A stretch of DNA of 64,000 bases from Gavia stellata (lineage: Eukaryota > Chordata > Aves > Gaviiformes > Gaviidae), in NCBI RefSeq assembly GCF_030936135.1, contig NC_082598.1, positions 30,126,687 through 30,190,686 of the forward strand. The letters are read 5' to 3'. Positions 25,363 through 39,600 of this stretch are shown here, piece by piece; position 1 is the stretch's first letter; the number at the start of each line of letters is the position of its first letter. The position numbers and the translations under genes are program-made. The notes below the pieces were generated by a model. It was not told the origin of the DNA and did not search any database. It worked only from the letters and a program-made list of their open reading frames with translations.

Positions 25363-28300
25363 CTGGACAAAAATGACCTTTGAGGAGGCAAACAATCTTA
25401 CAGTCTTTGCTTAGTAAAGAACTGATTGAAAAGCGGTATCACATTTCCTCTGAAAATGTCTGGTTTTTTTCCCCTGCTAAGTTTTTGCCAAAAGAAGGGG
25501 AACACTTCTTACATCTCTAGCACTTTCCAGTTTCTCAATGTGTCTGTGCTGTCTGCTGCTGCCGCATCCAATCTGAAGTACCCTCCATTGCTGAGGGATT
25601 TCATATTATACCCTAAAGAGAGAACCAGCAAATACAGTAATAACTTCAAATACATTGAAACTGTGGAAAAGCACAGAAGGAAATAATTACCACTTTATTC
25701 ATGTTATTAGACTAGACTGACACAGCCCCTTTCAGCACGCCATCTGTCTTTGATTGAAATGGAAAGGTTTCTTAAGAAATTATGCATTTGCAAGGGGTTC
25801 GCAGCTGCAGAACCAACCAAATCTTTTAACATCTGTTCAGCCCAAAGAGATCTGGGCCTAAGGTACTTCTGAATGAATATTCTTGAAATGGTACTTTACT
25901 TCAGGTATTCCTCTTCTGTGGTCTCAGTGGTTAATAGCACTGTCACTGGTGAGCAGCACACTTTGTCACTTGGAAAGGAGGCTATTGTGAGCCTGGCCAG
26001 CTGCCTGGAAAAATGGCCTTTTAAAGGAAGGCCAGAATGGACTGCATTACTTTTTTGTGCTTTTGTTGTTCTAAATTTACTAATGGGGTTACCAAATGGG
26101 ACTGTGGGAGGAACACCCTGTGGAGAGAGTGGGTTTGTATGACCTGAGAAGGTCTGCTATTCAAATATGTCCGGGCTTTTTACCTTCCAAATCTGTTCCA
26201 GGTTTTCAAGTCTATACGATGGGAGAGCTTGAAATTTTTATAGCTGTAAGAAGACTATGAGTATGCATAGAGAAGGGCATTATGTGATCACTGACATATT
26301 GCTTAGTCATGGGTCTTGCTTTGCCACCAGGCAATGATAAACAGTAGTAACAATCAGCATATGTTCAGTCAGTAATGAATGCATTTCAGACTACAACAGT
26401 TTTGTTCTTGTCAGGTTTCCACTGTGTTTGTTCACTGAAGAGAATGATGAGTTTACACTTATTTAAGCATTCATCTCAAATGTGTTTGTGTTTAGTAATA
26501 TCTTTGTTTGAAGCACAGGAAATGACTGGGTGCCAAAAAAAAGGACTAAATATTTTTATAGCAGTCCAGAAAGGTCATGGCATTGTGCACAGGGATAAAG
26601 ATAATCCATCTGTGATCAACTGTCTTATTTAAAAGGCAAACAAAATGGCTACCTCCAGATATGATTAATATGTCTATGCAACTAGGTCGTGCATGCATGG
26701 TTGCTCCAGAACTGTGACATAACAAAGCCACTGCTGCTGTGCCATGCATTTGCACATAGACAATTAATCCAGCAGCTCCAGCATATGTCCTAATTGACAG
26801 GTATGAACAGATCAATATTATGTATATGCATAGTAACACTGGCACATCTGGATCTAGGTCTTCTGCTAGCCAAAAACATGGCTGCTCTCACTGCAGGTTA
26901 TAAAACAGTAAGTGAGACCCACTGTGATGTGAAGACAATGTAGGTGCAGGCAGCCAGCTGTCTTGGGCATCGGGCTGGTGGGAGCAGCAGCAAAACCACC
27001 TCAGCCCCATAGGACTGAACCTAGATTACCATGGAAGGTGGACCAAGCTGAGTCCAAGCTGAGTGGGGCAGCAGTGGGGAAGGACAGTCACATTGGTCAG
27101 CAGGGGCATGGGTTCGCCTACCCAGCCAAAGCCCCAGCAGAAGCAGAAGCGGCCAATCCATGTCGCCCAAGCTTTTCATACCCTGGCTGCATCTCCATTC
27201 TTGCCCTTTCTTCTTCTTTCCAAGGGATATGTCAGGGGGAGCTCGGCGTTGGACCATCATCCTTGGGGCAGCACAACTAAATTTGTGCTATAATGTTAAG
27301 AAGCTGTAAGCTGGCTGGTACATCATGTTCTTCTATTGTAGAGGTCTGATCTTTGGTCTGACACAAAGAAGAGGGGAAAGGGCTCATTCTTGCAAGGCAT
27401 GATCAACTTGATGTATACAAGCAGTCCTGTTAAAACCAGCAGACCTACAGGGAGAGCAAAGATAAGCACATGCAGTAAGGTTTGCAGAATCTGAGACTGC
27501 CTTTTAAACACCTATTTACTGCAAGGATTGGATACCCAGTTTCTCTGTCAGAAGTGTTTCCCTCATTTCCAGGTAGAAGAGGTGGAAGGTCCTGTTAGCT
27601 CTTGTTCTGCAGCTGCAAGTCTTGAGTTAGTTTTGGGCCCAAGTCCTGCTGCAAGAATAGTCCCACATGTGAAGATCTCAGGGCTGCCATGCTCTGATGT
27701 CACCTGAGTCTCACTCCCACAGCTTCAGGTGTTCTCCCTGACAGCCTGAAAGGTCGGGTGTCACTGGCCTTTGAGCAGTCTTTCTGATGGGGTATGGGCC
27801 TGTAGACAGCTTGCCGGGCCAAGCTGGAATGCCAGCTAGCGGGCTAGACCCCTGATAGTAATTCAAAGAAAATATGGTGTAATGGGTACATTCCTATCAG
27901 ATGCTTTGGCTCCCACAAGCCACATCATTGTCCAGTGATGATGTGTGCTGTCAGAATTCCCACATTTCTAGCAAACCCTGCTTCCTCTCCAGCCCTGAGT
28001 TGTGAATGAAGACAATAGATGACATTTCATGCAGAGATGTGATCAGCTTGAAAGTAAAAGATCTAAATAAATAACACAGAACCAGTCCAGTTCCTGGAAA
28101 GTGAAAATGTAGTGATAAATTATACTTCGGCATTGGCTATCACTCATTCTGATGAGAGTCAGTGGACCATGTTATTTGACTTAAATGAGCATTGAGAGGA
28201 GCCACTAAAATTTAACTGTCATTAATTGAAGCATCCTATCACATACAAACCAACCTTCTTGCACATTAATTTTCCTAGTGTGTTTTTCTGGTGTATGTTT

Positions 28301-30694
28301 CTATATTTCTTTTTCTTTGTTCATTGACAAGGAAATGAGTATAAATAGGTTATTCAAACAGTTTCTGCCAGCTTCCTCAGTGTAATGCATTCACCATCAC
28401 CCCATTAATTAGCAGTCATATAAACACAAATAAGTAAAATACAATCTTTGTCAGCATGTGGTGTTGTATACCTGAGTTGATCTTGAATTTTGAAATGCTG
28501 CAGAACAGAACTAGAAGGAAAATCATCTTGGATCTTGTGTTTCCATTTCCTGGTAGTATCTGTTTCTAGATAACAGCATATACAACATATTAGCCATCCG
28601 TTTCCATTTAAATAATGAAATCTAGTCTTCCTAGAGTTCTGAAAACAAGGTCAGGCAATGCCTTTTTTAATGGAGAAATGGTGTCTATTTCTTGTGTGTA
28701 CCCATCCTTCATACAGGGATTGTGATTATTTCCTCCACTACATTTTATGACGCTAACTCTGCTTTACATTGTTAGTTGGATTTTTCTTTTTAATTTGAAC
28801 ATTTGTGTTATCCAGCTGGTGTTTAAAAATCAAGTCTTATTTTCCTGATCCCGTAATAAAGAAAGGGTTCAATTTCAAGGATAATTTCAATAAAAATATA
28901 TGAATGATGTTAAGGTTCTTGTGGGGAAAAGCAGTTCTGAGCACGGGAGAGGTGGTAAGTTCATGAGACTGGCAGAGAAAAAAACCCAGAGCAGGTTGCA
29001 TAGTGTCAAGTATTGTCCTGAAGATGGTTACACCGAGTAGCAAAGGTAAAGATGAGGAATAGTTAAAAGTGGATTTTGAAGGGGAAACCAAACCATGACA
29101 CACCTATTGCAACAACATTTTCATTTTTCAGCCTGTGTTTGATGACTTGCCACAAATGAGGTATAAGAAACTGGGTAATACTAAATAACAGAGGATGCTT
29201 CTCACTTCAGCACATACGAGATAGGGCACAGACAATAGCTTGACAGGGTAGGTGCTTTAGATCAAAATCAAACACATGGTACAATAAGAACAAGCATGTA
29301 TATAAAACTATTTGTGAATTTGAGATGCAATGTAGAAGATGCAGTAATAAACATTTTTTTACATGGAGACAGATGAGGTTTAAAAATGAGCTTAATATTT
29401 GGCAGCTTTGGCTGGAAGAGAAGTAATGAGGCAGGAAGACACGGTGTGTATGATATACAATGCCTTTTTACAGTGCACCTTGTGACCCTACTATTTGGGT
29501 CTCCTGATTACTAAACACTTCACATATAGCCCTGACCAGACATCTGGAAGCCATTCATGAAGAGCTAAGCAACATGATGTGGGCTGTGGTTCCTGGTGTA
29601 CAAAGGAGGATTACTTCAAGACTCTGCAAGGGAGACAGTTGAAAGGAAGAACAAGTTCGTGTTTAAGCTATGTTAGGTGTGGTGTGTTTGCTGCTGTTCA
29701 CCAAGGCCTGGAGTATGTTTTTATACACCCAAGACATAGGACCAGGAATGTTGTCCTTGGTCTCTCAGGAAACAGGTCATCTCAGCCTGAATCCCCTGCA
29801 TGGTGGGGAAACAGCACCATGCTGACCAGGGACACCCAACTTATCGCTTCTTACTGTATGCTATACTGACTAACTATAACTAGGAAGTTACTGTTTCCAT
29901 AGCAGTAATGCTGAATAGGTATTTGTCACTCCTGAGAGGTTCATATTCTATCAGAGCTGGAAAGAAAAGATCCTCAGTGCTTGATGGAAACATTTTTCAC
30001 CTATCATAACTCAAAGTAGTGGCAAAAACATTTCTGTCAAGATGCAATACTCCCCATGCTACAGAAACACCACCCACGTGTCTCTGTTAAGGTCCATTGC
30101 ATGAAAGGACTGGGAGGCTGGTGAGGACTTGGATTCTCTGAGTAGCAGGGAAAGCTCAGAAGACAACAGTGATTCTTCCAGTTAGATGGAGAGAGCTATA
30201 TGGCACTGTGAATCAAGCGTGGAGAGCCCTGGAGAGTGGGGTCCAAAGGTATGAGCTGGATAAAGCTTTTCTCTGCTGCTTGCTTTTTTTTTTTTCCCAT
30301 GAATGAAGGGTAGGACTCTAACAACAAAGCACTGGGACAAAAAGAATAATCATGATGACACTGAAAGCTGTTAAACATCTCTAGCCACTCTCTGAAGGAA
30401 TCAAAGGTACACTATGCGACGCTGATAAAAGAGGCAGTTCATGATAAGGCTAAGAGTGGTGCTTGAGGCCACTTGCAACAGAAAGTGCATTCTTCCAAAT
30501 AGAAAAGCTTGATACACTCTGTCTGACCTTAGCCTGCCATCACTCACAGACACTGTTGCAATATAACACACTGTTGGTGACAGTTTGAAAAATTGAAGAA
30601 TGATTGAAGACCCAAAAATAGTCATCTGGAAATAAGTATGTCACAGCACGTGGACCAGGGCTTAGCACTGAAATGACTCCAGGCGTACCGTAAT

Positions 30695-30710
30695 ATGCCA
30701 TATATGGCAT
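30695..30710. promoter_or_regulatory. CArG box in a 16-bp palindrome
   Basis: The sequence ATGCCATATATGGCAT is a perfect 16-bp palindrome. Its centre CCATATATGG (30698-30707) fits the CC(A/T)6GG consensus for SRF exactly. It could be a distal SRF site or a chance match. Confidence 0.35.
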
Positions 30711-32730
30711 GCACTAATCTACACTGTTAATTAATTATTGCTTGCTTGCCCTCGTGGCACAGAAGTTTATGTGAAATCCTAGAGTCCAGTTTGGGCTTTT
30801 CTCAGTGAGCACCTCCCACCCCAGCTGCATTGTCATTTCAGATGTTCCCTGGAAAAGGATAGTATCTTGATGAATGCAGAGGAAACAGCCACTGCCAAAC
30901 TGTTAGCAGCCCCCATTGCTCTCTGTCTTCTTCATGAGCTGCATCCTATTCTTGTTGACTCAAGCTAAAATTTGCATTATTCATTATGTTCTTATTTATT
31001 TTTCATATTTGCAGAAATCTAGTAAGAGGTTTTCTTTCCCTGGCTGCCACGTCTCCAGTGTAACCTAGGCTAGGAAAGAAAATGAAACAAATGTTAAAAA
31101 AATGGACAGTGGGTAGAAGTGATGCCTCAGTGAAGGAAGACCGGACAGCCCAGCTACCAGTGATGGCAGAATGCAACAGACTTTGTCTCAGAGAAGTGTT
31201 TCCAGTGTAGTGCATTGCTTATGGGAGGAGGATGGAAGAGGGTCTTTGCTGGGGTTAGAAAGTGCCGCAGTTTGCACAGGTTTCACTAAGCAGGAGAGGG
31301 GATATTGTGGTACTTTTTCGTCAACATGGAATGGCTACTTATGCTTGAGCAAAATTTAAGGCTTAAGGCCATAGCTGTCAAAACTGAAGTTCCTTAGTAA
31401 AACTGCCATTGACTTTAACTACTCAGGTATTTGAAATCTGGTCTGTACTTAAAGGCCAGAGGAGGACTAATATAGGCTGGTTTATTTAAATTTTCTCATT
31501 CCACAGTGTATAATACTTTTATATGATAACAACCAAAAAAAGCTCTAAGGAATATCTTTAGAAAAAAATCATAACAATACACTTACAGGAAAGTAGGTCT
31601 TTTAACCAAAAAATTTTTTATCACAGCACATTAGAAAGCTGCTTTTAAAATCCACAAAAAATGTTTAGTGTCTAAAATAACCTTCTGGAAACATCGTGAT
31701 AGAGTAGCATTGACTGGGAACAAAAGGCAAAGCGGAGTGTCTTTTATTCTAAAAATTTCCAGACACAAACCAGAATTATCAGGTTTTGTGACCAGATTAA
31801 TCCTCATGCAGCACTAACCATGCAACATTAATTAAACCTGTTACTTGACAGTGCACAGTATGTGAAGACCTTTATTTACAAAAATTTGGTGACCAATACT
31901 ACATTTTGGATTCCCCATGGTGGCCACTGCTTTAAAGAAGAAAGGAAGTGTGGGTCTTGCTCTACTTGCTCTACATAGTCTCCTTTCAGAAAAGTCAAAT
32001 GGACTTGGCTGTGAATAAACTCAGGTGAGAGCTGCCTGCAAACAAGAAAAAAAACCAAACCAGAAAAAGCTGAGTCAAGAGCTGGAGCAGCAAGCTTAGA
32101 ACCTTGAAGCCCTCCTTAGATCAACACTCTTTCTGTAAAAGCCTTCCTTGCAATGTCCCTGGATCGATATTATATTTCATGGGGAGCTACTCACCAGAGC
32201 ACATCATTAGCACTCTTTTTGAAGTGGAACAGAGTATTTCCACCACTGTGTCTATCAACCAGAAAAGGCTGCTTCATAATTAGGCTTTTTTAATGCTTGT
32301 TTATGTGAAATATCACTCAAAAAGAAGTCCGTGAGGTATTCCAGTAACAGTGAAATATCCCTTTTCCATCTCCCAAATTTAACTCTTCTGTTTATCATTT
32401 AGAATTTACTTTCTTTCTAATAGTTTTAATTTTGTAAACATTTAAAAATTGTAATCTTTGCAAGTCAAAGTAAAAAGCTATCATTCAGATAAATTCTAAA
32501 CATTTTACTCAGTCCAAAACAAAATCCTTACAATACTTTCAATACATGGCAAACATATTTTGTTTGAAACATCGATTCACAACAAAAATGAATTTGAAAC
32601 ATCAAAATCTCCTCATGGTACACAAGTTCTGAATTTCAATCAGTTCTGTTCATTCCAAAATCCTGGTCTGACATCTCATTAGATGTCTTGTTATACCTAT
32701 TGGAGTGCATATTAGGAGGAACCAAACAGG

Positions 32731-32754
32731 GGAAGGACACCAGGAAGGACACCA
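32731..32754 (+). repeat. Perfect 12-bp tandem duplication
   Basis: GGAAGGACACCA occurs twice in direct tandem without mismatch. The lack of divergence suggests a recent duplication. Confidence 0.85.
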
Positions 32755-33620
32755 TGGCCAGCGAGGTCCTGAATTGGCCATGACTGCAGTAGCTCCATAT
32801 CTGGTAAGTAACTCAGGTAGTGAATCATGCTGAGAGGTAGGACTTTTGGCTCATCTGGATTTTAGCATCCACAGTAGTGTCTGGACGCAGTGCTACACTG
32901 CCCTTGTTCTGGTCAGAGCCACCTTTGTGAGGCACAGACATTCCCAAAGTAGAGAGAACCGAAATCCATGATGATGTGTGGTATTTGGGAGCCTGTCCGA
33001 GTTCCCACTCCCAGCTGTTGTCCCAGGCAGCCACCCTTTGCTGAGACCATACATTGAGAAGAATGGCCTTGGTGGAGAAATGGGCTCTCATTGGCCATTA
33101 GAGATGGCAGACCCTTTTTGCTTGGCAGGTGTGGAAGTTGTTCACTGCTCATCTTTCAAAAATGAGTAAGGCAGAATATTTACAGACCTATAAAGGAGGA
33201 AATTGGTAATAGGAATAATACCTGGAAAGATGGTTAATCCTTTTTTTGCCCGAGAGCCCTTGTTATCTAAAAGACCTGTAAATTGGTTTCCATGACATGT
33301 CTTTGTAGTTAGAAATACCTTGTTCTCAGCTATGCTGGCCTGGGAAGCACCTCGTAGACAACCTGTAGGTTTTGCATTGGCTTTGAATCATGTAAGTCAG
33401 AAGCAGCTGGTTTTGTGCCATGTCTCACTGAAACGTTAAGCTTGATAAAACTCTGAACATTGATGTGTTCTCTGCTTCCAATTTAGGCTGATCTTTAAGC
33501 TTGGGCTTTGAAATGTCATCTTGGAAGAACAAACACCAGAAAATTTCTTGAGAAGCTTTGAATTGCTTTTCGTTCCTCACTTTGCCTTCTCCTCCCTTCC
33601 GACTCAGAAACAATAATGGC

Positions 33621-33634
33621 TTTTTTTTTTTTTT
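33621..33634 (+). repeat. T(14) homopolymer
   Basis: Uninterrupted T run followed by AAC and short A runs. No retroposon body recognised. Confidence 0.9.
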
Positions 33635-36600
33635 AACAAAAAACAAACTATGAGAAAAGCAGGTATTATCCTACTCCAACAGCTGTTTGTGATTTACAGC
33701 ACATATTGAGTATGCTGTTTTCATTTTCATCACTTTTCTCACTCAGAGCAAACTTAGCTGTCTGCAAGTGTGATCCTAAGAAAATGCACACCACAGAAAG
33801 CACAATGGCAGCCTTGCACATTTGAGTCAAGTCAGGCTAGGAACTTGCTCTATTGTGACTGCTTGTGTGTGTTATCTGAGAAAATGCTAGCTCTGTGGCT
33901 GGTGGATAATAGCGGAGCTCTGTTGATTGCTGGAGGCCAAGACCTCCTGCTTATGGAAACAGCCACTATTTGTCCTATTTTCACCTGATCGGATCCTCAG
34001 TGGCTGCTAATCAGTACGTTTCGAGTGGAGAACAAAGTCTGAATGCTCAGCATCGCCCCTCCATTTACACTGAATTATTGCTGGGATCTGCCAGTCCCAG
34101 CTCCCCCACTGACGCAGATCTGGACCAGGATTTTGTGACCGTTTAAGTGCACCCGTGCCCCTGATAGCACAATTGCACGACCCAGGGAACCTTTCCTCGT
34201 TTCACTCCCAGCTCTACCTTTTCATAGTCTTTACCTAACAGGGTTGACCTGCAGTCATTCCGGTTGCAGTTGGAAGGTATCAGTGTGTCAGTCTCTAATC
34301 AGGCAGCAACTCTTGGTAACGTGTTACCTATTTGGGACTTAGAAGTTTGCCTTTTCCTTACCCTAGTTCTCATACGGCATCAGTACTGCAATGCTTTATT
34401 TTATGAGGCTAATAAATTAAAACTTTCTTTCCATGTTCTGTGGAAAGACAAAAAGTTGTTATTATTCTTGCAAAACCACATTAAACAGAAAGTAACAGCA
34501 ACTGGAGTATTGCTGACATTGCTTAATGAAAACCAGAGCATTACAGTGGAAAACACGCTGGGAAGGACAGCTTCAATTAGAGGAAAGGAGAGATTAAAGA
34601 CCTCTCTTTTATACAACCTAGGGAAGGAATGTGAAAAGAATGGGTTTGAAGGAGGGTCTAATTGAAGGATAAAATGGAAACGGTAAATGACTTACGATAA
34701 GATCAGTAAGCAGAGACAGAGAAGCCAGTATTGGTAGGAAAATGTGCAGAAGTTCATAAAAGCCCCCAAAGCCAATTCAGTCTGGAACAGACAGATACAG
34801 AGGAAATATCCCAGGAATTGTGAGCATGTAGAAATCCTATTGGACAAGGACAAAAAGTTTGAAAGGGAAGAATGTAAGTAGTTTGAAAAACAACCAAGTA
34901 CTTTTCACGTTAAAAAAATATTCACCGAAATGGGAGGAGAGTCAGGAAGATCAAGGTCTTTTCCTGAAGGAGGAATGAACAAAATTTGGTGACAATTATG
35001 CTCTGAAGATACCCCTGTAATCACAGAAAATTGGTCTTCTCAAGAGTGAAAATCTGCAGAGTTTGGAAAGGTAAAATCTGTTAAACTTGAAATTACTATA
35101 ATCATCTGTCATATTTCTTCTTAACTCGTTGTATAAAAGAGCTTTGACTTAGACAAGTATGTTTTCAATTAATTTAAATTGTTAATTCAACCAGGCTAAG
35201 AGCAAGGTTGGGGGGAGAAAAGCAGGATGAAGAAAATTATTTCAGCTTCAAAGAATGTTCAACTGCCTTAACAACAGCAAAAGAAACGTGATACCAAAAA
35301 GAGGATGTTTTCTGCAAAGAAGTCCTCTCTCTCCCTAGGTTTTCTGTAAGAGCTCAAAAAATGTGGCCTTGTTGTTTGCTCCTTCTCTGATTTTGAGGCA
35401 GGGCTAACCAATATTGGTTTTGTTCACCTATGGAAGCCCTGTGCCCTCCCACTGCCTGACTGTCCTTGCTGGGTTCTTCGGTTGCTCCTGATAGTGCCAG
35501 GTGCTTGCTGCTTTTGGAGAGCTGCTCCACCTGAGCAACCTGCCACATCTTCCAGCCCAATCTTTTTTTCACCTCTCGTTGGTTAACAGCGTGCGCTAAG
35601 TGCTGTTATCTCTTGTAGCTAATATTGCCATCTGATACCACTGACCATTTTATTTATCCCATGAAGTGTCTGAATGTATCCGCCCTCTTGAAAGGCCATA
35701 CACATCCCATTTCTTTCTGTTCTTAACAGCCACCTGCCCTGTCTTCATACCATGCACTTGTTCTTGTCGCTTGTTCCTTTCCACTCTCAGTGCTTATTCT
35801 GACAACATTCTTTCTCTGTCAGCTAGTAAAAGCCCCGAAGCTAGTCCAGTGTGTGTGCACAGGTAGGTATGTGTGTGCATGTATGTGTTATTTCATCTAT
35901 TCAGGCCATGCCACCTCCCTGCTCCTCTTTGATGGCAGGTGTTTTGGGGACAGTTGCCTGGCTGCACGCAGACACGTGCAGTTGTGGAAGGAGGGGAACC
36001 TGCCCCTGAAAAAGAAGGGTATTGCAGGTCAGACCTTAGAGACACAAGGAGAAATATGTGAGGAGCTTGGCTGGTGCCTGCCTGAACCAAACCTAGCTCT
36101 TTCCAATGCCCAGGGTCCATTTATTTCATTAGTACTTAAAACCTCTTTGGAGTATTTATAATTTTTTTATTGGGTGTTTCTAAGAGACACATATAATATA
36201 ATTGGTTTAACAGTAAATCTGCTATGATGTGTTTATAGATGCAGGCTTTAGCTTCTCTGGAAAGCTTAGAATATCCCATTGAACAATGCAAGTTTACACA
36301 GAGGTAGAAACGTGAACCAGAAGAACTAGGTCATTATGGGAGAGTTTCTATTTTTACCTGAAGTAGATGAACATTGACTGACAACCTTATGAAAGGATGA
36401 CACTGTTTTCCTGTTGACTTACTGGCACTGTGATTTCTGTTTGGTTTACACTCTGCCCTGGTGAGGCACTAGGGAATGTGCCTGTTGCAGCAGCAGAGCT
36501 GTGTACAGCTATCCAAATTAATGGGTCTTGTTAATCAACACAGTGTATTTGCCCAGGCTGAACAGTACACTGATGAAATTTTTAACTTAGCAGCTTAGCT

Positions 36601-39600
36601 TCCACGGCACAGCTCTGTGTCATGTAGACGTGTTTGGATTGACCTACATGATATGCTTGGTAACTGGTACCATTTTTCCCCAGAGCGGTAAGTGACTGTC
36701 AGAGGTTCACAGGTGGAACTCATGATCCTGGCCATGAAATAGAGCAGGACCTGGAGCAGCTCTCTATCAACAGCTGCCTCTGGTTAACTCTGATAGCCTG
36801 TGATAGCCTAGCAGTGTAAGCCATCCCCTACACACACCAGGCAGGTGATTTCTACCTCCTTTCTTCTTCAGCACATATGGCTGGGTTAATATTCTGAAAG
36901 GAGAATTACTGCTGTGGGTAAACATGATCTAAATGTAAAATTGCCACAGCTGCTGCAGTTGCTCTCTGTTCAGGCAGGTTCAGGAAAGGGAAATGGGCTA
37001 AGGTTGGACTCTTTGCTCACTGCTGTGGCTGAGCAAGCACAAGGAGGTAAGCAGTATGTAACTGTTGGTGTAGAGACTAGCAGTAAGATTGGCTATGAGT
37101 CTTCCCAGAAACATCTTTTGTGCTTTTTTTTACTGCTTTACAAACTAGAAAAGCTTCAAAAGTTATTTGGCAAGGAACAGGAAAACGTCTCCAATCTTAA
37201 AGTTTCATGGGCTGGAGAAAGCCATTTCCCAGGCAGCTCTGATCAGATAGATGTCATTATGTTCTTTCCATCGCCTCCATCCTGCCACACCATACTGCAG
37301 ATCCTAGAGAAGCACGGGTCTGTAATGCAACATCCTGCGTGAGCAAGTGCTGTTGCTCCTGTAACCTGCTTTGCTCGGGACTAGGTCTAGGGTCACAAAA
37401 TAGTTGCCTTAGTGGTGGGTTGTTATGATGCCAGCTGCCTAGCATATCTGAACAACCGTGTGGGGAATTTGGAAGGCTACTGCCTTGTGCCCATGCTCCT
37501 CCAGGAGCTTTTTCCTCCTTGACAGCCTTCAATCACATCCTGTGCATTTCTTGAATATTTTATGCCAAATTTGTCCACTGGTCAAATAAATCTCAAAAAT
37601 TAAATTGGGCTGTAAGAGAGTTAATTTATGCTTCTCTGTTCCTCAGTCACTCAGAAGGTGCAAATCCTGCAGAAGACAGGCAGTTACTACTATTTACTAC
37701 TATAAAACATATATGTATATCTGTGCTTACTCATTTAAAATGACTGCTCTATCTGCTGTGAGGAGAGGCTTCATTGTGCTGTATGTTTTACACACATGCC
37801 CTTTAGAAACCACAGTTTGAACACCTGACTTTGAAACTGCAGTGAACCAGATTCTGCCTCTGTTATATGAAATGATCCTTCAGCTTTCACTTGAGTTAGA
37901 AAAGGCACTGCTGAAAGTACCTTTTAACATAAGCAAAGGTAGTGGAAATGGTCTACCTCTTCAAATGCATCAGCATGTCTCAGCTTCCCAAAGATATTTT
38001 GATGCCTAATTGCTAGTGATGTGGCCTCTGAGATAGTTATTATATCAGTCATTTCATAGAAATGAGACTCAGCAATTTTTCTAAAGCTCTTAGAAAAAAA
38101 CAGGTTTAGGGAAGGCATTTAACAAAATGAGCGAGACTGAACCAGTCAGAAGTAGGTGTATTTGCTCCTGGGGAAAGTATAGCATTTGAGGCAATTAGAA
38201 TCACGGTGGTTTTGCTATTTCCTATTTTTAAGTCTTTTGAAGTATATTTGAATATAACTGAAATCTTAAAAACTCAGTGTATTGTGCATGATGTTAGAAA
38301 ATGTAGTCTGAAATTTTAATGGAGGATAATTTGTGCTTGAGGTGGAAACTAAGTAGAAAGCAATGAAAACTTCAACAGATGTGTAATAAGGTCCGAAGGA
38401 AAGGAGGGGGATGATTTGTGACATGCATTTTGAGCAGAGTGGATGGAATATGGTAAAGATGACAGTGGCAAATCTGGGTAGTTTATTCCCTCGTGGGGGC
38501 AGAATAGCAAGGACAATAAAATCTGAGACTAGTACAGCTCTGGGCCTCCCACAGAGAACCAAAGTCCTGCTTTTGAGGAATGAGCAGAAATAAAATCCTG
38601 TGAAGCACTATGGCAACCATCACCAGGGATACCATCACAGATCTGAAACATGTTTATCCAGAAGAATTACAAGTCACAGAGTGGGATGATAAGCTTGGAA
38701 ATGGTATTTTAAAAGTAAAAACACTGTCACCTGGTAATTGCAGTGGTATAGAAATGTGACACTTAAACTTCTTAATAAAACAAAACTGTTTTTAAGAGAT
38801 ACTGCAGTGAGTATCTCCTGGAAATAGCTACAGAGAGTTGAATTTGCAAAATATCTGTACACAAGAGAACTGGGCATTGTGCAAGAAGGGAAACCAGACC
38901 AACAAAGTCACTGCAGTAGAACTAGGTAAAGATCTTTAAACAAAACAAAAGCTAAAAAAGTAAATTAAATTAATAACCACAAAAATATCTTATGGTCCTA
39001 TGTAACTGCAGATATCAGTATGTATCGGTCTTAATCATGTTTGCAGGTGAAGCAAATTCCATCAGGTGTAGTGTGGTCCTCATGGATAGGGTTCAGCTCA
39101 GCTATGCTCATATCTGGCAAAGGTGGAAACCCCAACCGATTCTTGGCTCTGTTTTGTTTTAAAGTGGGAGTTGTCACATTCTGTTCCTGGATGTACCACT
39201 AATCTGATCTATCACATTGGGCAATTAATCTACTTGTTTCAAGTTTCTGTCTTTCAAAGGAAGACAAACGTTTGCTAGAGTATTATGAAGATGAGCTACT
39301 TACAATTCATGCAGAGGTTTAAACATGTGAGGTGTTGGTTTACAAAATGCTGTGTGACGTAATTCGTTGTCATTCTTCACAGCTGACATTTTTTATCATG
39401 GGTCTTGATTACTTTTCTCTTCCACCCATGCTGCCCACGAATCATCTTGTTTCTCCACGAGTTCTCCGGTTTCATGTAGTTCTGGTTGACACTGCTCACA
39501 TCTTCTGCAGAGACAGAGAAAAAGACTGTGTTATCCTTTACTCCTGCTGAATTCTTGAGTGATCCTGTAAGAACAATAGCTAAGAGTAGCAGTCTGTGTA

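Larger units (their letters stand above)
20301..30600. other. Intergenic; no gene recognised
   Basis: Contains the CRE palindrome at 20327-20340, a pyrimidine-rich stretch at about 24660-24910, a T/C-rich low-complexity tract at 25217-25362 and a GC-richer patch at 26940-27260. T runs occur near 23550 and 30287. The 121-codon plus frame at 24657-25022 opens at TTG, not ATG. No gene, transposon or RNA gene recognised. Confidence 0.7.

Noticed and set aside
34264..34665. 133-codon plus-strand open frame
   Set aside because: It opens at TTG and has no methionine anywhere inside, so it cannot be an ordinary vertebrate coding sequence; no family similarity seen.
36914..37342. 142-codon plus-strand open frame
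   Set aside because: It opens at GTG, its methionines lie only near the end, and the product has no recognisable domain.
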